64,000 nucleotides of DNA from NCBI RefSeq assembly GCF_036884655.1, contig NC_088331.1, positions 12,097,001 through 12,161,000 on the forward strand. Reading direction: 5' to 3'. The notes under the pieces were generated by a model that ran no database searches, was not told where the DNA came from, and saw only the letters and a program-made list of their open reading frames with translations. A program made the position numbers and the translations under genes. Shown here one piece after another: positions 11,939-23,059 of the stretch. This stretch comes from Musa acuminata AAA Group. Lineage: Eukaryota; Streptophyta; Magnoliopsida; Zingiberales; Musaceae. Each line of letters begins with the position of its first letter. Positions within the stretch are counted from its first letter, which is position 1.

Positions 11939-12647
11939 TGGTATTAGAGTCATCAAAAACTTTCTCTTCCTCGCTCTTTTTTCTTTTATAGTGCTGATCT
12001 ATGGTGACTATTATTCCTCTTCCTCACCTACCTTGTTGCTTACTTACAACTCCTTCCACTTTCGAATTCAGACATTGCACCCAAGATGAAGATGAAGATG
12101 TACAACTCCTCTCTACCAATCTTGCTCTACAACAAATCTACTCCACTTTGCTAATCTAATCAACCTCCTCGAGTGATTGACCAACTTCTCCGGTGATCTT
12201 TCATCATTATGCAGTTTTGCTTGGTGAGCATTCCCTCTACTCATATCTACAACTCAGTATCTTCATCCCCTTCTCATCAACCGACAAGCTCAATGGTGTC
12301 TTGGATCCACAATCGACCTCTCAGCAAAAAGTTCATTACTTACCATCTTCCTCTGGACTATGCTTTCAACACTTTTATACTTAAGAGAGAAAAGAAGATA
12401 TCACCCTCTTTTGCATACATTAGATCATATCATCCTTTTTGCACTTCTTAGATCTGATCTCCTCCGTTAGATTAGATTCTCTCTTGTGTACTTCTTAAAT
12501 ATGATCTCACCATTTGTGCATCCAACCCAAATCATCAATTGGTTTTGGATTTCTCTTATTGGATCATAGTATCTTACTAGCGTATCTTCCTCCTCTATAT
12601 CTAACTCTTCATGTATTGTTTCCTCAATAAATAATAGTTCATCTTAA

Positions 12648-12724
<77 letters not shown>

Positions 12725-13042
12725 ATGGAGAAATTCTAATCCACTTCAAGTTCTTCAAAAGTAGTAATTATGCATTTTGGCGAGCATAATTTACCAATCT
12801 CCTCTTTAGATATGATCCATTAGACTATGTTGATGACTCTCTTAGTTGTCCACAATAAAAGATCTAAACATCTAAAGAACTCATCATAATGACAAATTCT
12901 GATAAAAAATTATGGCTACGATAAGATCATCTTATTCTATAAATCATTTAAACTTTATTCGTTAGCTTTATAGCATTACTAATCTCTTCGTGCAACATTA
13001 TAGCATAAGTATAATCAAAGTAATAAACCACCCTTGCCAATC
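11939..13042 (+). mobile_element. Left part of a decayed Ty1-copia element: primer site and gag
   Basis: TGGTATTAGAGTC at 11939-11951 is a mutated form of the tRNA-Met primer site TGGTATCAGAGC. The leader is followed by a gag-like frame from about 12720 that encodes NYAFWRA in one frame and then decays with many stops. The last codons before 13043 read LAN, and the reading resumes as RSHTR after the inserted element at 26100. That junction matches the gag motif seen in plant copia elements and shows this piece and 26096-29860 were once one element. Confidence 0.75.
12650..12722. repeat. (TA)n microsatellite
   Basis: About 36 TA dinucleotides without interruption, in the leader of the decayed copia element. 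A tract of this length is prone to slippage and assembly error. Confidence 0.9.
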
Positions 13043-13491
13043 TATCATAGACTTAGTTGGTTTTGCCTAAGTCGTACGACACTCTTGCGTGTCTGTCCGC
13101 AAATGTCAGTCTCCCCGAAACCTCCCATGGTCCCTTAGAACCCACAAAAGAGAAAACGGGTTAGAGAAAATGCCTCACTCGGGATCCACAAGCAAACATT
13201 TCCAAAAACACTTCATAGACAATGTAAATTACAAACTGACTTTACAAACTCTGAACAATTACACAATAAAAGGTCAAAATGATCCACTACAGACCGAAAA
13301 TCTCTCGTAAGTGTCCACATGACAAAACCTTTATTTATAAGCCTAAAGTGGCCACCAAACTCAACTAAAATGGGACTATTAAGCCTTCGGTCGTCTCTCT
13401 ATATGCTGTGCAAAGCATGAACATACCGAAAGACACGGACATACATAAGCATTACATCAAACATCATGTTTAGAAGTTTGTCCGTGATATT
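13043..13491 (-). repeat. Left (3') LTR of the LARD-like element
   Basis: This 449-bp copy has mutated ends (TATCAT, GTGATA) compared with the right copy. It keeps the minus-strand TTATAAATAA box at 13331-13340. Many point differences from the right LTR indicate an older insertion than the nested element inside it. Confidence 0.8.
13331..13340 (-). promoter_or_regulatory. LTR TATA box (LARD-like element)
   Basis: The minus strand reads TTATAAATAA. The equivalent site in the right LTR is mutated (TTGTAAATAAA). Confidence 0.45.
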
Positions 13492-14580
13492 CTCCCTCAC
13501 TTATTCCTTCGACATCATCGTCGAAGCCTTTGCCGACACTACAACTCCTCTCCTTTGTTGAGTCTTCAATCTTCTGCTCTAGCTGCAATGCACCTCTTGG
13601 CTCCCAACTGCTCTCCGCTGTTGTTTTTGTGTAGTCGAACCTTTGATCTGCCATGCTACTTCAACTCGCCAATGACTCTGACTCTAGTGTGGGGTTGGCT
13701 AAGTTGTGTTGATCTTTGTTGGTTCCTGCAGATCCTCTAGATGAAGCAAAAGACCATCCTTACTATGCGCCAGTCTCTCAAATACCACATGCTGCTTGAA
13801 CCAGGTGGATGCTTGTTGGAGCTTTAACGAGCATCACCTCGTAAACTTTTGAAGTTTTGGGTCCTTCCTCCACAAAATGTCCATCGACTCTTCTTTCATT
13901 TAGTTGTCACTTCCAAGTAGATTCGCATCACTTCCGCTTTCGATTGACATTCTGTTGGGAAATGAAGTGGATAGACTACTCTCAGTAGCATTGATCACAA
14001 TTGGTGAGGATTTGACAATTATTATCTTCTATTATCTTCGAAGGGTCTTTGAACCTATGCAGAGCTCCTCTACTGGATAGATAAGAGAATTTGGGTACTC
14101 GGTTTCGCTCATTCTCTTAAGAGTTGAGAAGGCAATGGTTACTTGACTTCGCCCACCTCCTCAAGGGTTGTACTCCATGCATCGAGCTGGTTACTAGCCT
14201 TCGCCTACTCTTTACTCACACTTCTAAAGCACTCGAAGTGTTTGCACTCCTTGCATTGAGTTAGCTACTATGATTCACCTTCTCAATGCCATCGAACTTC
14301 TGGAATGCAGAAAATTCACCCTAACTTGGAGTAAGTCTATAATAGTTTTGGTCACCTTTGGGATTGTACCGTCTTCTCCATCAACCCGGCCGCCTACTCC
14401 ACTGAGTAGCAAAGGTACAGCACCGCGTACTGCTTGCTTCGTTCCTTGGCCGTGCACTCTTGCATGACTCGAAGTCCTTCACTTTCGGCTATCTTGATAA
14501 GAAGCTCGTTGACACCGGTCTTACGAAGTTCCTTGGCCTCTACCCTTCAGCCTTGTCTCGGTACTTGGAGTTTGCCTCTA
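13492..14580 (-). other. Internal region of the LARD-like element, left part
   Basis: Purine tract on the minus strand next to the LTR, then moderately GC-rich DNA with only short frames on both strands (13555-13740, 14270-14652). None has a recognisable gag, protease, integrase or reverse-transcriptase motif, so I treat the stretch as non-coding. Confidence 0.55.
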
Positions 14581-14585
14581 CATAC
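14581..14585. repeat. Target-site duplication CATAC (left)
   Basis: CATAC lies directly before TGTTAGG and is repeated directly after AACA at 23055-23059. Confidence 0.9.
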
Positions 14586-14707
14586 TGTTAGGATCGAGAG
14601 CACTAAGAGGGGGGGGGGTGAATTAGTGCAGCGGAAATCTTACAGCGATTAAAAACCAAAAGCTGCGTTCGTTCAAAAACTATTATGATGCAAAAGCAAA
14701 TTCTCAG

Positions 14708-15010
14708 TTTGTATCTAAGTGCAGTTTGCGTCTAAGCGCAGATTGCGTCTAAGCGCAGTTTTGCGTCTAAGCGCAATTTACGTCTAAACTCAGATTTACG
14801 TCTAAACGCAGTTTTACGTCTAAACGCAGATTTACGTCTAAACGCAGATTTACGTCTAAACGCAGATTTACGTCTAAACGCAGTTTTACGTCTAAACGCA
14901 GATTTACGTCTAAACTCAGATTTACGTCTTAAACTCAGATTTACGTCTGAACGCAGATTTACGTCTAAACGCAGTTTTACGTCTAGACGTAGATTTACGT
15001 CTAAACTTTG
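14708..15010 (-). repeat. 18-bp tandem array in the R-U5 part of the LTR
   Basis: Units of the type ACGTCTAAACGCAGATTT recur about 17 times, with GCGTCTAAGCGCAGTTT variants at the outer end. Isolated copies continue to about 15300. The array lies downstream of the LTR TATA box, so it should be transcribed. Confidence 0.85.
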
Positions 15011-15722
15011 AAACTTGTTTGTATACTCGCAGAAGGCAGTATGCAGTTGAAATCAAGACGTAAACGTGAACTGAGATCTGATGATTGAGCGAAAAAAGCC
15101 GATTTACGTCTGAATGCAGTTTTACGTCTAAATGTTGAAACTCGTTCGTAAAATTGTAGAGGACAGTTTGCAGTTATCAATAGGATCAAAATGTAAGTGT
15201 AAACTGCAAAGAAGCTCGTTCGTAAAAGCACGGAAGACAGTTCTGCAGAATCAAACGTAAGCGTAAACTGTAATGTATGAAAATACGAATTTACGTCTGA
15301 ATGCAGATTCGGAAGAACAGCACTTAGAACTTGTTCGTGAAAGCACAGAGAGCAGTAGTAATGAAGGAGGTTTGCAGTAATGATAAAGTGCTCGAAAATA
15401 AACGCAAACCAGAGATTTAGAGTGGTTCGGTCAGCCTTGACCTACTCCACTTTTGGCTTCCTCCACCGACGAGGTTGCCGACGTCAACTAGGGGCCTTCC
15501 TTCAATAGGCGAAGGCCAAACTGCCCTTTTACAATTTCTCTCCTTTTGACAGGCTCAGGAGACAACCTTTACAGACCTTTCTCTCCTCACTTTACAACTG
15601 AAAACTTGAAGAACAGAAGGAGGAGACTTAAAGGCTTTACAACACTTTTGAGCTCTTAGAATCACAGAAAAGATCAAGATTTCGGTGTAGGTCTGTATCT
15701 TTTCAGTGCTGAATGGGTGGGG

Positions 15723-15731
15723 TATTTATAG
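15723..15731 (-). promoter_or_regulatory. LTR TATA box, element 1 left LTR
   Basis: The minus strand reads CTATAAATA. The 39-bp repeat array begins about 60 bases upstream. Confidence 0.65.
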
Positions 15732-15789
15732 GCCCCAACCCAATTCAAAATTCGAGCTCAAAACGATCAAATCGATCAAATCCCAGAAT

Positions 15790-16390
15790 TCTGGGATCAG
15801 GCGGTTGCACCTCTTGACTGGAGAGGTGGCACCGCCTGGCAGAGCTCGAAGACTGAGCTCAGGCGATTGCTCCTCTCTGCCAGAGCTCGAAGACTGAGCT
15901 CGATGGTTGCATCACCTGGCAGAGCTCGAAGACTGAGCTCGGTGGTTGCACCGCCTGGCAGAGCTCGAAGTCTGAGCTCGGTGGTTGCATCACCTGGCAG
16001 AGCTCGAAACTGAGCTCAGGCTGATGCACCTCTCTGCCAGAGCTCGAAGACTGAGCTCGGTGGTTGCATCACCTGGCAGAGCTCGAGACTGAGCTCAGGC
16101 TGATGCACCTCTCTCCCTGAGCTCGAAGACTGAGCTCGGTGGTTGCATCGCCTGGCAGAGCTCGAAACTTGAGCTCTGGCAGTGCAACCTCTTGACAGAG
16201 GAGGTTGCACCACCCAGTCTAGCTCGAAGACTGAGCTCTGGGCGGTTGCACCTCTTGGCTGGGGCGGTTGCACCTCCCAGCCTCGCAGCCCTGGCGGTTG
16301 CACCTCTTGGCTGGGGCGGTTGCACCTCCCAACCTCACAGCCCAGGCGGTTGCACCTCCTGGCTGGGGCGGTTGCACCTCCTGGTGCAAT
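15790..16390 (-). repeat. 39-bp tandem array in the U3 part of the LTR
   Basis: About ten copies of a 39-bp unit built on GAGCTCGAAGACTGAGCTC (plus-strand reading), which has inverted GAGCTC ends, followed by a spacer such as GGTGGTTGCATCACCTGGCA. From about 16235 the pattern changes to repeats of GGCGGTTGCACCTC and CTTGGCTGGG. Open frames on both strands in this block arise from the repeat and are not genes. Confidence 0.85.
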
Positions 16391-17240
16391 CAGGGTCCGA
16401 ATGGTTCGCTCCATTCGGCCTAATTTGAATCTTTTCAGGGGCCCAATTGCCCCAAGATTAAGCTAATGGGATCACCTCCCATTTTCATGCTTAATCATCA
16501 TGCTAACTACGATTAACTCTAAGACAACTTCTGCAGCTTTGCTCCGATGCGTCAATCGCTTCTTCCGGCGAGTTTCCGGCCAACTTCCGTCGATCATCCG
16601 ATAAACCCTCGGTGATCCTTCTGCGGACATCCGGCATACTCCTGGACTTTGCGACGATCCACTTGGCGAGTTCCGACGAGCTTCGCTTGGCAAGCTTCTG
16701 GACTTCTCGGATCTGTTCTCGCTGAACCTCCGACGACCGTCCGAACTTCCGTCGAACTCTCGAACTCCCAACGTGATCATGATCTTGACTCCGGCGCAAC
16801 ACCTGCTGCTTGTCTTACTCTCATCGTAGTTAATCCTGCACAACAAAACAAAACTTCGATCGAGACAATTAATCCTAAGCAATTAACCAAGTTGTCCGAC
16901 ATGTCATTGGTCTCTCGACGCTTCGTCCGATTCTTCGGCGCATCGTCCTCTCCTGCAGCCTATTGCCCAATCGGCCAGTTGACTCCGCAACTCCGATATC
17001 CTTGGCACAATACTCGCTCTTCTTGGCCCGATGCCCGAATCCACGGCCCGAAGCCTTCTGTCGATACGTCGACCGATCCACCGGCCCGACGTCCAATCTT
17101 CTGACATGTTCCTTCGGCACAACATGATTTTCCTACTTTAATTGTCTCATCCTGATCGAAGCATCCTGCGTCACTCAAAACACAGATTAAATCATAAACA
17201 TATATCAAGTAGTTTCATCATCAAAATACGAGATTCAACA

Positions 17241-19373
17241 ATCTCCCCCTTTTTGATGATGACAACCACTTGATGACGGAGTTAAACTTAACTCCCGGAG
17301 TTTAAACAAACTCCCCCTATCAATATGCCATATTGATAGAACCTTGAATTCAAACTGAATTCAAGTCATTGCAATATTCATCATGAATACTTGCAACACG
17401 TCAACATGAACATATGCATAAACTTTATGCATCACATGTCATGTCATCAACATACTTTCATCAACATACTTCTCCCCCTTTGTCATCAACAAAAAGGAGA
17501 AGTATCACAATCAAGTGTTTGTGATATTGATTCAACTCATTGCATGAAAAACATAGTATCAAGTTTTATCATCATGCAATCTTGGAGCTAGAAGATTTAG
17601 CAAGTGTTATATCATGCTTAGGACATTCATGCTATCAAGTTTTAGATATTCAAGTTTTATAACATATAAGATAGCACTTTTGGTAATGTTCAAGATAGCA
17701 AGTTCTATATCATGCAAGCTAGCAAATTAGAGATGTTCAAGAAGGCAACTCTTGCTTCTTGAAAATTTTGCTCACTTTGCTAGATGCGCAAGTTAGCATT
17801 TTTGCCTCTTGAGATAGGCAAGATAGCATATTTGCTTCTTTTGAGATAGCAACTTTTTGCTTCTCTTTAGACCAACAAGCTAGCAATTTTTACGATGTAC
17901 AAGTTTCACAATATACAAGCTAGCAAAAAACTTCGAAAGCAAATGCAAGATAACTTTCTTGTGTAGGCTCATGATTATTGCTTCCTATTGTAATGTGCAA
18001 GTTGCAAGTCTTGCTTCTTGAGATATTCAAGATGGTGATGTTCAAGAAGACAACTTTTGCTTCTTGAAATAAGCAAGTTAGCAATCTTTGCCACTTACGA
18101 TAGGCAAGCTAGCAATCAAGTTTTTGCATCTTCTTGACTTGTGCAAACTAGCTATCTCCCCCTTTGTCATTGTCAACAAGGGAAAAACCCTTTACATCAA
18201 TTTCTAAATCATGACAAAGGTAAGTAATCATTCTTATTTGTGCATCATTATAGTTTCAATGCACAAATTCATTAACATTACATTTCAAAAAATTTATGCA
18301 TGATACTGAAAAATCAATCTTCATCATGAGCATATCAAACATGATATTCAAGCATTCATGATATATCATTTTGGTAGCATGATCATAGATATTCAGACGA
18401 TGGTATCTAGAATTCATTACATCCTATTATGCATGATCATTAACTCCTCATTTGTATTTCATGCATTATTTCATTTCATCTCATAAGGAATATCAAGAAG
18501 AGTTATTGGATGATGAGATAAATATTTTATGAATACACAGAATATCATAAGTGTTTCATGTATTCATATTATCACATGAAGCATATTATCATTTTTAAGA
18601 TTCATAACATGAATAACGTTATTACTATTTCATCAAAATCAGTTTCGAGATTCACATAATATCATGAATTCATTAATCTCGATAAAATGGGAAAAACATT
18701 TTCTTTTTAAGTGATTCTTTTAACACATCATAAAAAAGAAAAAACTCATTCATAATTCAAGTGATTTACAAGATATCATAAATGAATTTATCACTTGTAT
18801 TTCACCAAAATCGAGAACTCTTAGAGATAGAAAATGATTGAAGCATTTAATCTGATTGAAGAATGATTCATATTTAAAGTGTAGCATTTGTCAAATCTGA
18901 AATCATCAAGTGTAACTTTAATATTTTCATTGCAACATTAAGCAAGGTTTCATTGAACATAATTTTGAATGATTCTTATAAATGCCTAAAACTTCTTTAG
19001 TTTTAATTTATGATTGACTTTATAATAGCATGCTCAAATCTTTATTTTTATGTCAAAACCATACATTATATTTAATAAACAAAGACAATGAAAAATATCA
19101 AGCCTTCCAGACAAAAGCCATGTATCGTCATTGAAAAGCAATATGAAAATCATCAAAATATACATTCTTGCTTCTCAAGCACATAAATAAGATTAATCTC
19201 ACTAGGTGTAAAATCATTAGATTTCTATCTTGCATTAACATAAGACATGCAATTTTCATTATCATTTTCAAGATTACAAGCATGATCATATTTTTGCATT
19301 TTCATTATTAAATTATTAAAAATATAATTTTCAAGAAAATTTAAAGAAAAAGAAAAATGCATCATGAAAAGCA
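17241..19373 (-). other. AT-rich non-coding internal region of element 1
   Basis: No coding frame of note. TCTCCCCCTTT-type tracts (AAAGGGGGAGA on the element strand) occur at 17242-17254 beside the LTR, where the tract is the likely primer for plus-strand synthesis, and again at 17471-17481 and 18155-18165. Between them are degenerate phrases such as CAAGCTAGCAA and CTTGCTTCTTGA that recur many times. The related element at 38191-46428 has the same region. Confidence 0.7.
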
Positions 19374-20348
19374 TCATATAATTTCGAAGTAAATTAGGGG
19401 GATTTCGATTACCTCATCATTGTAGGCTGTTAAGGCGTAGTTTGCCGCCTTGCTTTTGTTGACTTTCTCTTCTTCGGAGGAGCTCGATTCATCCCAATTT
19501 TTGTTCTTCTTCTTGCGTTTAAAGCAAGTAGTTTGATTCTTTTTGCTTTTTAATTTTCGTTTCATTTGTAGTTTAAGTTCACCATCACTTGAGCTTATGC
19601 TCGAGTGGTCTTCAAATGTTCTATGTCCCAAATCCTTCCTGTTCTTTGGAAGGTTGTTTTGTTCATCATTGTCCTCATCACTTGAGTCATCGCTCAAGTG
19701 GCATTCATTTGTCCAGAGTTCAACATGTTCATCATGTGCATTGTACACCATTTCATATGTCATCAATGAACCAATTAGTTCTTCAAGTGGTAAGTTGTTT
19801 AGGTTTTTAGCTTCTTGTATTGCAGTTACTTTTGAATCCCACTTCTTAGAAAGAGAACGCAAAATCTTGTTTACGAGTTCAAAGTCCGAAAAACATTTTC
19901 CAAGAGCTCTTAAACTATTGACGACATCCGTGAAACGGGTGTACATGTCGCCTATAGTCTCGCTTGGTTGCATTCGAAAAAGCTCGAAATCATGCAATAA
20001 AAAGTTAACTTTCGAGTCTTTGACACTACTAGTTCCCTCGTGCGTGATTTCAAGTGTTCGCCAAATGTCAAAAGCTGTTTCGCACGTAGAAATCCGATTG
20101 AACTCATTTTTGTCCAAAGCGCAAAATAAGGCATTCATAGCCTTTGCGTTTAAAGAGAAATACTTCTTCTCCAAATCCGACCATTCGTTCATCGGTTTAG
20201 AGGGAAGTTGAAAACCATTTTCAATGATATTCCATAAATCCAGATTTAGAGAAATTAAGAAAACTCTCATTCGAGTTTTCCAATAAGTGTAGTCCAATCC
20301 GTTAAAGAACGGTGGACGAAAAACCGAACAGCCCTCTTGAAAAGTCAT
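19374..20348 (-). CDS. Copia-type Gag protein without a zinc knuckle
   Basis: A 324-residue frame of the UBN2/gag type found in plant SIRE-like copia elements. Early residues read FNGLDYTYWKTRMRVF; a later part reads SLSKKWDSKVTAIQEAKNL, then an acidic DESSSSEEE stretch. Gag packages the RNA in cytoplasmic particles. Full-length relatives carry a CX2CX4HX4C zinc knuckle between these last regions; I find none here, which suggests an internal deletion. The frame opens 37 bases inside the primer site at 20385-20396, so ATG at 20348 is the natural start. After YFEII the sequence becomes non-coding. The frame is intact, so the protein could still be made. Confidence 0.85.
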   Translation of the reverse strand: MTFQEGCSVFRPPFFNGLDYTYWKTRMRVFLISLNLDLWNIIENGFQLPSKPMNEWSDLEKKYFSLNAKAMNALFCALDKNEFNRISTCETAFDIWRTLEITHEGTSSVKDSKVNFLLHDFELFRMQPSETIGDMYTRFTDVVNSLRALGKCFSDFELVNKILRSLSKKWDSKVTAIQEAKNLNNLPLEELIGSLMTYEMVYNAHDEHVELWTNECHLSDDSSDEDNDEQNNLPKNRKDLGHRTFEDHSSISSSDGELKLQMKRKLKSKKNQTTCFKRKKKNKNWDESSSSEEEKVNKSKAANYALTAYNDEVIEIPLIYFEII

Positions 20349-20384
20349 TTCTCTCGGGTGTAAATCCGAAATGAGAAATACCCC

Positions 20385-20396
20385 GCTCTGATACCA
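20385..20396 (-). other. Primer-binding site of element 1
   Basis: The minus strand reads TGGTATCAGAGC two bases inside the right LTR, complementary to the 3' end of initiator tRNA-Met. This fixes the element's direction. Confidence 0.9.
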
Positions 20397-20519
20397 ATTG
20401 TTAGGATCGAGAGCACTAAGAGGGGGGGGGGGTGAATTAGTGCAGCGGAAATCTTACAGCGATTAAAAACCAAAAGCTGCATTCGTTCAAAAACTATTAT
20501 GATGCAAAAGCAAATTCTC

Positions 20520-20825
20520 AGTTTGTATCTAAGTGCAGTTTGCGTCTAAGCGCAGATTGCGTCTAAGCGCAGTTTTGCGTCTAAGCGCAGTTTACGTCTA
20601 AACTCAGATTTACGTCTAAACGCAGTTTTACGTCTAAACGCAGATTTACGTCTAAACGCAGATTTACGTCTAAACGCAGATTTACGTCTAAACGCAGTTT
20701 TACGTCTAAACGCAGATTTACGTCTAAACTCATATTTACGTCTTAAACTCAGATTTACGTCTGAACGCAGATTTACGTCTAAACGCAGTTTTACGTCTAG
20801 ACGCAGATTTACGTCTAAACTTTGA
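20520..20825 (-). repeat. 18-bp tandem array in right LTR of element 1
   Basis: Same ACGTCTAAACGCAGATTT-type array as in the left LTR, with the same copy order and a few point differences. Confidence 0.85.
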
Positions 20826-21536
20826 AACTTGTTTGTATACTCGCAGAAGGCAGTATGCAGTTGAAATCAAGACGTAAACGTGAACTGAGATCTGATGATT
20901 GAGCGAAAAAAGCCGATTTACGTCTGAATGCAGTTTTACGTCTAAATGTTGAAACTCGTTCGTAAAATTGTAGAGGACAGTTTGCAGTTATCAATAGGAT
21001 CAAAATGTAAGTGTAAACTGCAAAGAAGCTCGTTCGTAAAAGCACGGAAGACAGTTCTGCAGAATCAAACGTAAACGTAAACTGTAATGTATGAAAATAC
21101 GAATTTACGTCTGAATGCAGATTCGGAAGAACAGCACTTAGAACTTGTTCGTGAAAGCGCAGAGAGTAGTAGTAATGAAGGAGGTTTGCAGTAATGATAA
21201 AGTGCTCGAAAATAAACGCAAACCAGAGATTTAGAGTGGTTCGGTCAGCCTTGACCTACGCCACTTTTGGCTTCCTCCACCGACGAGGTTGCCGACGTCA
21301 ACTAGGGGCCTTCCTTCAATAGGCGAAGGCCAAACTGCCCTTTTACAATTTCTCTCCTTTTGACAGGCTCAGGAGACAACCTTTACAGACCTTTCTCTCC
21401 TCACTTTACAACTGAAAACTTGAAGAACAGAAGGAGGAGACTTAAAGGCTTTACAACACTTTTGAGCTCTTATAATCACAGAAAAGATCAAGATTTCGGT
21501 GTAGGTCTGTATCTTTTCAGTGCTGAATGGGTGGGG

Positions 21537-21545
21537 TATTTATAG
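21537..21545 (-). promoter_or_regulatory. LTR TATA box, element 1 right LTR
   Basis: CTATAAATA on the minus strand in the 5' LTR, so this is the copy that would drive transcription of the gag gene. Confidence 0.65.
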
Positions 21546-21604
21546 GCCCCAACCCAATTCAAAATTCGAGCTCAAAACGATCAAATCGATCAAATCCCAG
21601 AATT

Positions 21605-22200
21605 CTGGGATCAGGCGGTTGCACCTCTTGACTGGAGAGGTGGCACCGCCTGGCAGAGCTCGAAGACTGAGCTCAGGCGATTGCTCCTCTCTGCCAGAGC
21701 TCGAAGACTGAGCTCGATGGTTGCATCACCTAGCAGAGCTCGAAGACTGAGCTCGGTGGTTGCACCGCCTGGCAGAGCTCGAAGTCTGAGCTCGGTGGTT
21801 GCATCACCTGGCAGAGCTCGAAACTGAGCTCAGGCTGATGCACCTCTCTGCCAGAGCTCGAAGACTGAGCTCGGTGGTTGTATCACCTGGCAGAGCTCGA
21901 GACTGAGCTCAGGCTGATGCACCTCTCTGCCTGAGCTCGAAGACTGAGCTCGGTGGTTGCATCGCCTGGCAGAGCTCGAAACTTGAGCTCTGGCGGTGCA
22001 ACCTCTTGACAGAGGAGGTTGCACCGCCCAGTCTAGCTCGAAGACTAAGCTCTGGGCGGTTGCACCTCTTGGCTGGGGCGGTTGCACCTCCCAGCCTCGC
22101 AGCCCTGGCGGTTGCACCTCCTGGCTGGGGCGGTTGCACCTCCCAACCTCACAGCCCAGGCGGTTGCACCTCCTGGCTGGGGCGATTGCACCTCCTGGTG
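21605..22200 (-). repeat. 39-bp tandem array in right LTR of element 1
   Basis: Same GAGCTCGAAGACTGAGCTC-based array as at 15790-16390, upstream of the TATA box in the element's direction. Confidence 0.85.
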
Positions 22201-23054
22201 CAATCAGGGTCCGAATGGTTCGCTCCATTCAGCCCAATTTGAATCTTTTCAGGGGCCCAATTGCCCCAAGATTAAGCTAATGGGATCACCTCCCATTTTC
22301 ATGCTTAATCATCATGCTAACTACGATTAACTCTAAGACAACTTCTGCAGCTTTGCTCCGATGCGTCAATCGCTTCTTCCGGCGAGTTTCCGGCCAACTT
22401 CCGTCGATCATCCGATAAACCCTCGGTGATCCTTCTGCGGACATCCGGCATACTCCTGGACTTTGCGACGATCCACTTGGCGAGTTCCGACGAGCTTCGC
22501 TTGGCAAGCTTCTGGACTTCTCGGATCTGTTCTCGCTGAACCTCCGACGACCGTCCGAACTTCCGTCGAACTCTCGAACTCCCAACGTGATCATGATCTT
22601 GACTCCGGCGCAACACCTGCTGCTTGTCTTACTCTTATCGTAGTTAATCCTGCACAACAAAACAAAACTTCGATCGAGACAATTAATCCTAAGCAATTAA
22701 CCAAGTTGTCCGACATGTCATTGGTCTCTCGACGCTTCGTCCGATTCTTCGGCGCATCGTCCTCTCCTGCAGCCTATTGCCCAATCGGCCAGTTGACTCC
22801 GCAACTCCGATATCCTTGGCACAATACCCGCTCTTCTTGGCCCGATGCCCGAATCCACGGCCCGAAGCCTTCTGTCGATACGTCGACCGATCCACTGGCC
22901 CGACGTCCAATCTTCTGACATGTTCCTTCGGCACAACATGATTTTCCTACTTTAATTGTCTCATCCTGATCGAAGCATCCTGCGTCACTCAAAACGCAGA
23001 TTAAATCATAAACATATATCAAGTAGTTTCATCATCAAAATACGAGATTCAACA

Positions 23055-23059
23055 CATAC
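23055..23059. repeat. Target-site duplication CATAC (right)
   Basis: CATAC directly follows the LTR end AACA and matches 14581-14585. Confidence 0.9.

Larger units (their letters stand above)
14586..17240 (-). repeat. Left (3') LTR of gag-only element 1
   Basis: This 2655-bp LTR begins TGTTAGG and ends TTCAACA on the plus strand. In the element's own direction it runs from 17240 down to 14586: a U3 of about 1.5 kb, a 39-bp repeat array upstream of the TATA box at 15723-15731, then R-U5 with an 18-bp repeat array and a run of 10 G (14609-14618, C in the transcript) near the 3' end. Confidence 0.9.
14586..23054 (-). mobile_element. Gag-only SIRE/Maximus-like Ty1-copia element 1
   Basis: Complete element of 8.47 kb with LTRs 14586-17240 and 20399-23054, a primer site (20385-20396), a gag gene (20348-19374), a purine tract beside the left LTR and 5-bp target duplications CATAC. 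It has no protease, integrase, reverse transcriptase or RNase H; after gag there are about 2.1 kb of AT-rich non-coding DNA. LTR ends TGTTGAATC...CCTAACA on the minus strand, very long LTRs and repeated AAAGGGGGAGA tracts resemble the SIRE/Maximus group; the lineage is an inference. By eye the two LTRs differ at roughly two dozen positions, mostly transitions, so insertion is recent. It must have been copied by enzymes from another element. Confidence 0.9.
20399..23054 (-). repeat. Right (5') LTR of gag-only element 1
   Basis: This 2656-bp LTR is almost identical to the left copy. It carries the same 18-bp array (about 20520-20825), TATA box (21537-21545), 39-bp array (about 21605-22200) and a run of 11 G at 20422-20432 against 10 in the left LTR. 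Confidence 0.9.

Noticed and set aside
14708..15010. CRISPR-like regular repeats
   Set aside because: Units are 18 bp and contiguous with no unique spacers, and lie inside an LTR of a plant retroelement.
16016..16466. Overlapping frames on both strands rich in Gly, Ala, Pro, Leu and His
   Set aside because: They come from the 39-bp LTR array, whose composition keeps several frames open; the same frames recur in every LTR copy.
16472..17208. Arg/Ser-rich frames on both strands next to the U3 array
   Set aside because: They lie within LTR U3, recur in the other LTRs with small changes and have no domain.
19543..20211. 222-codon plus-strand frame
   Set aside because: Antisense shadow of the gag gene at 19374-20348, repeated opposite the gag of element 2.
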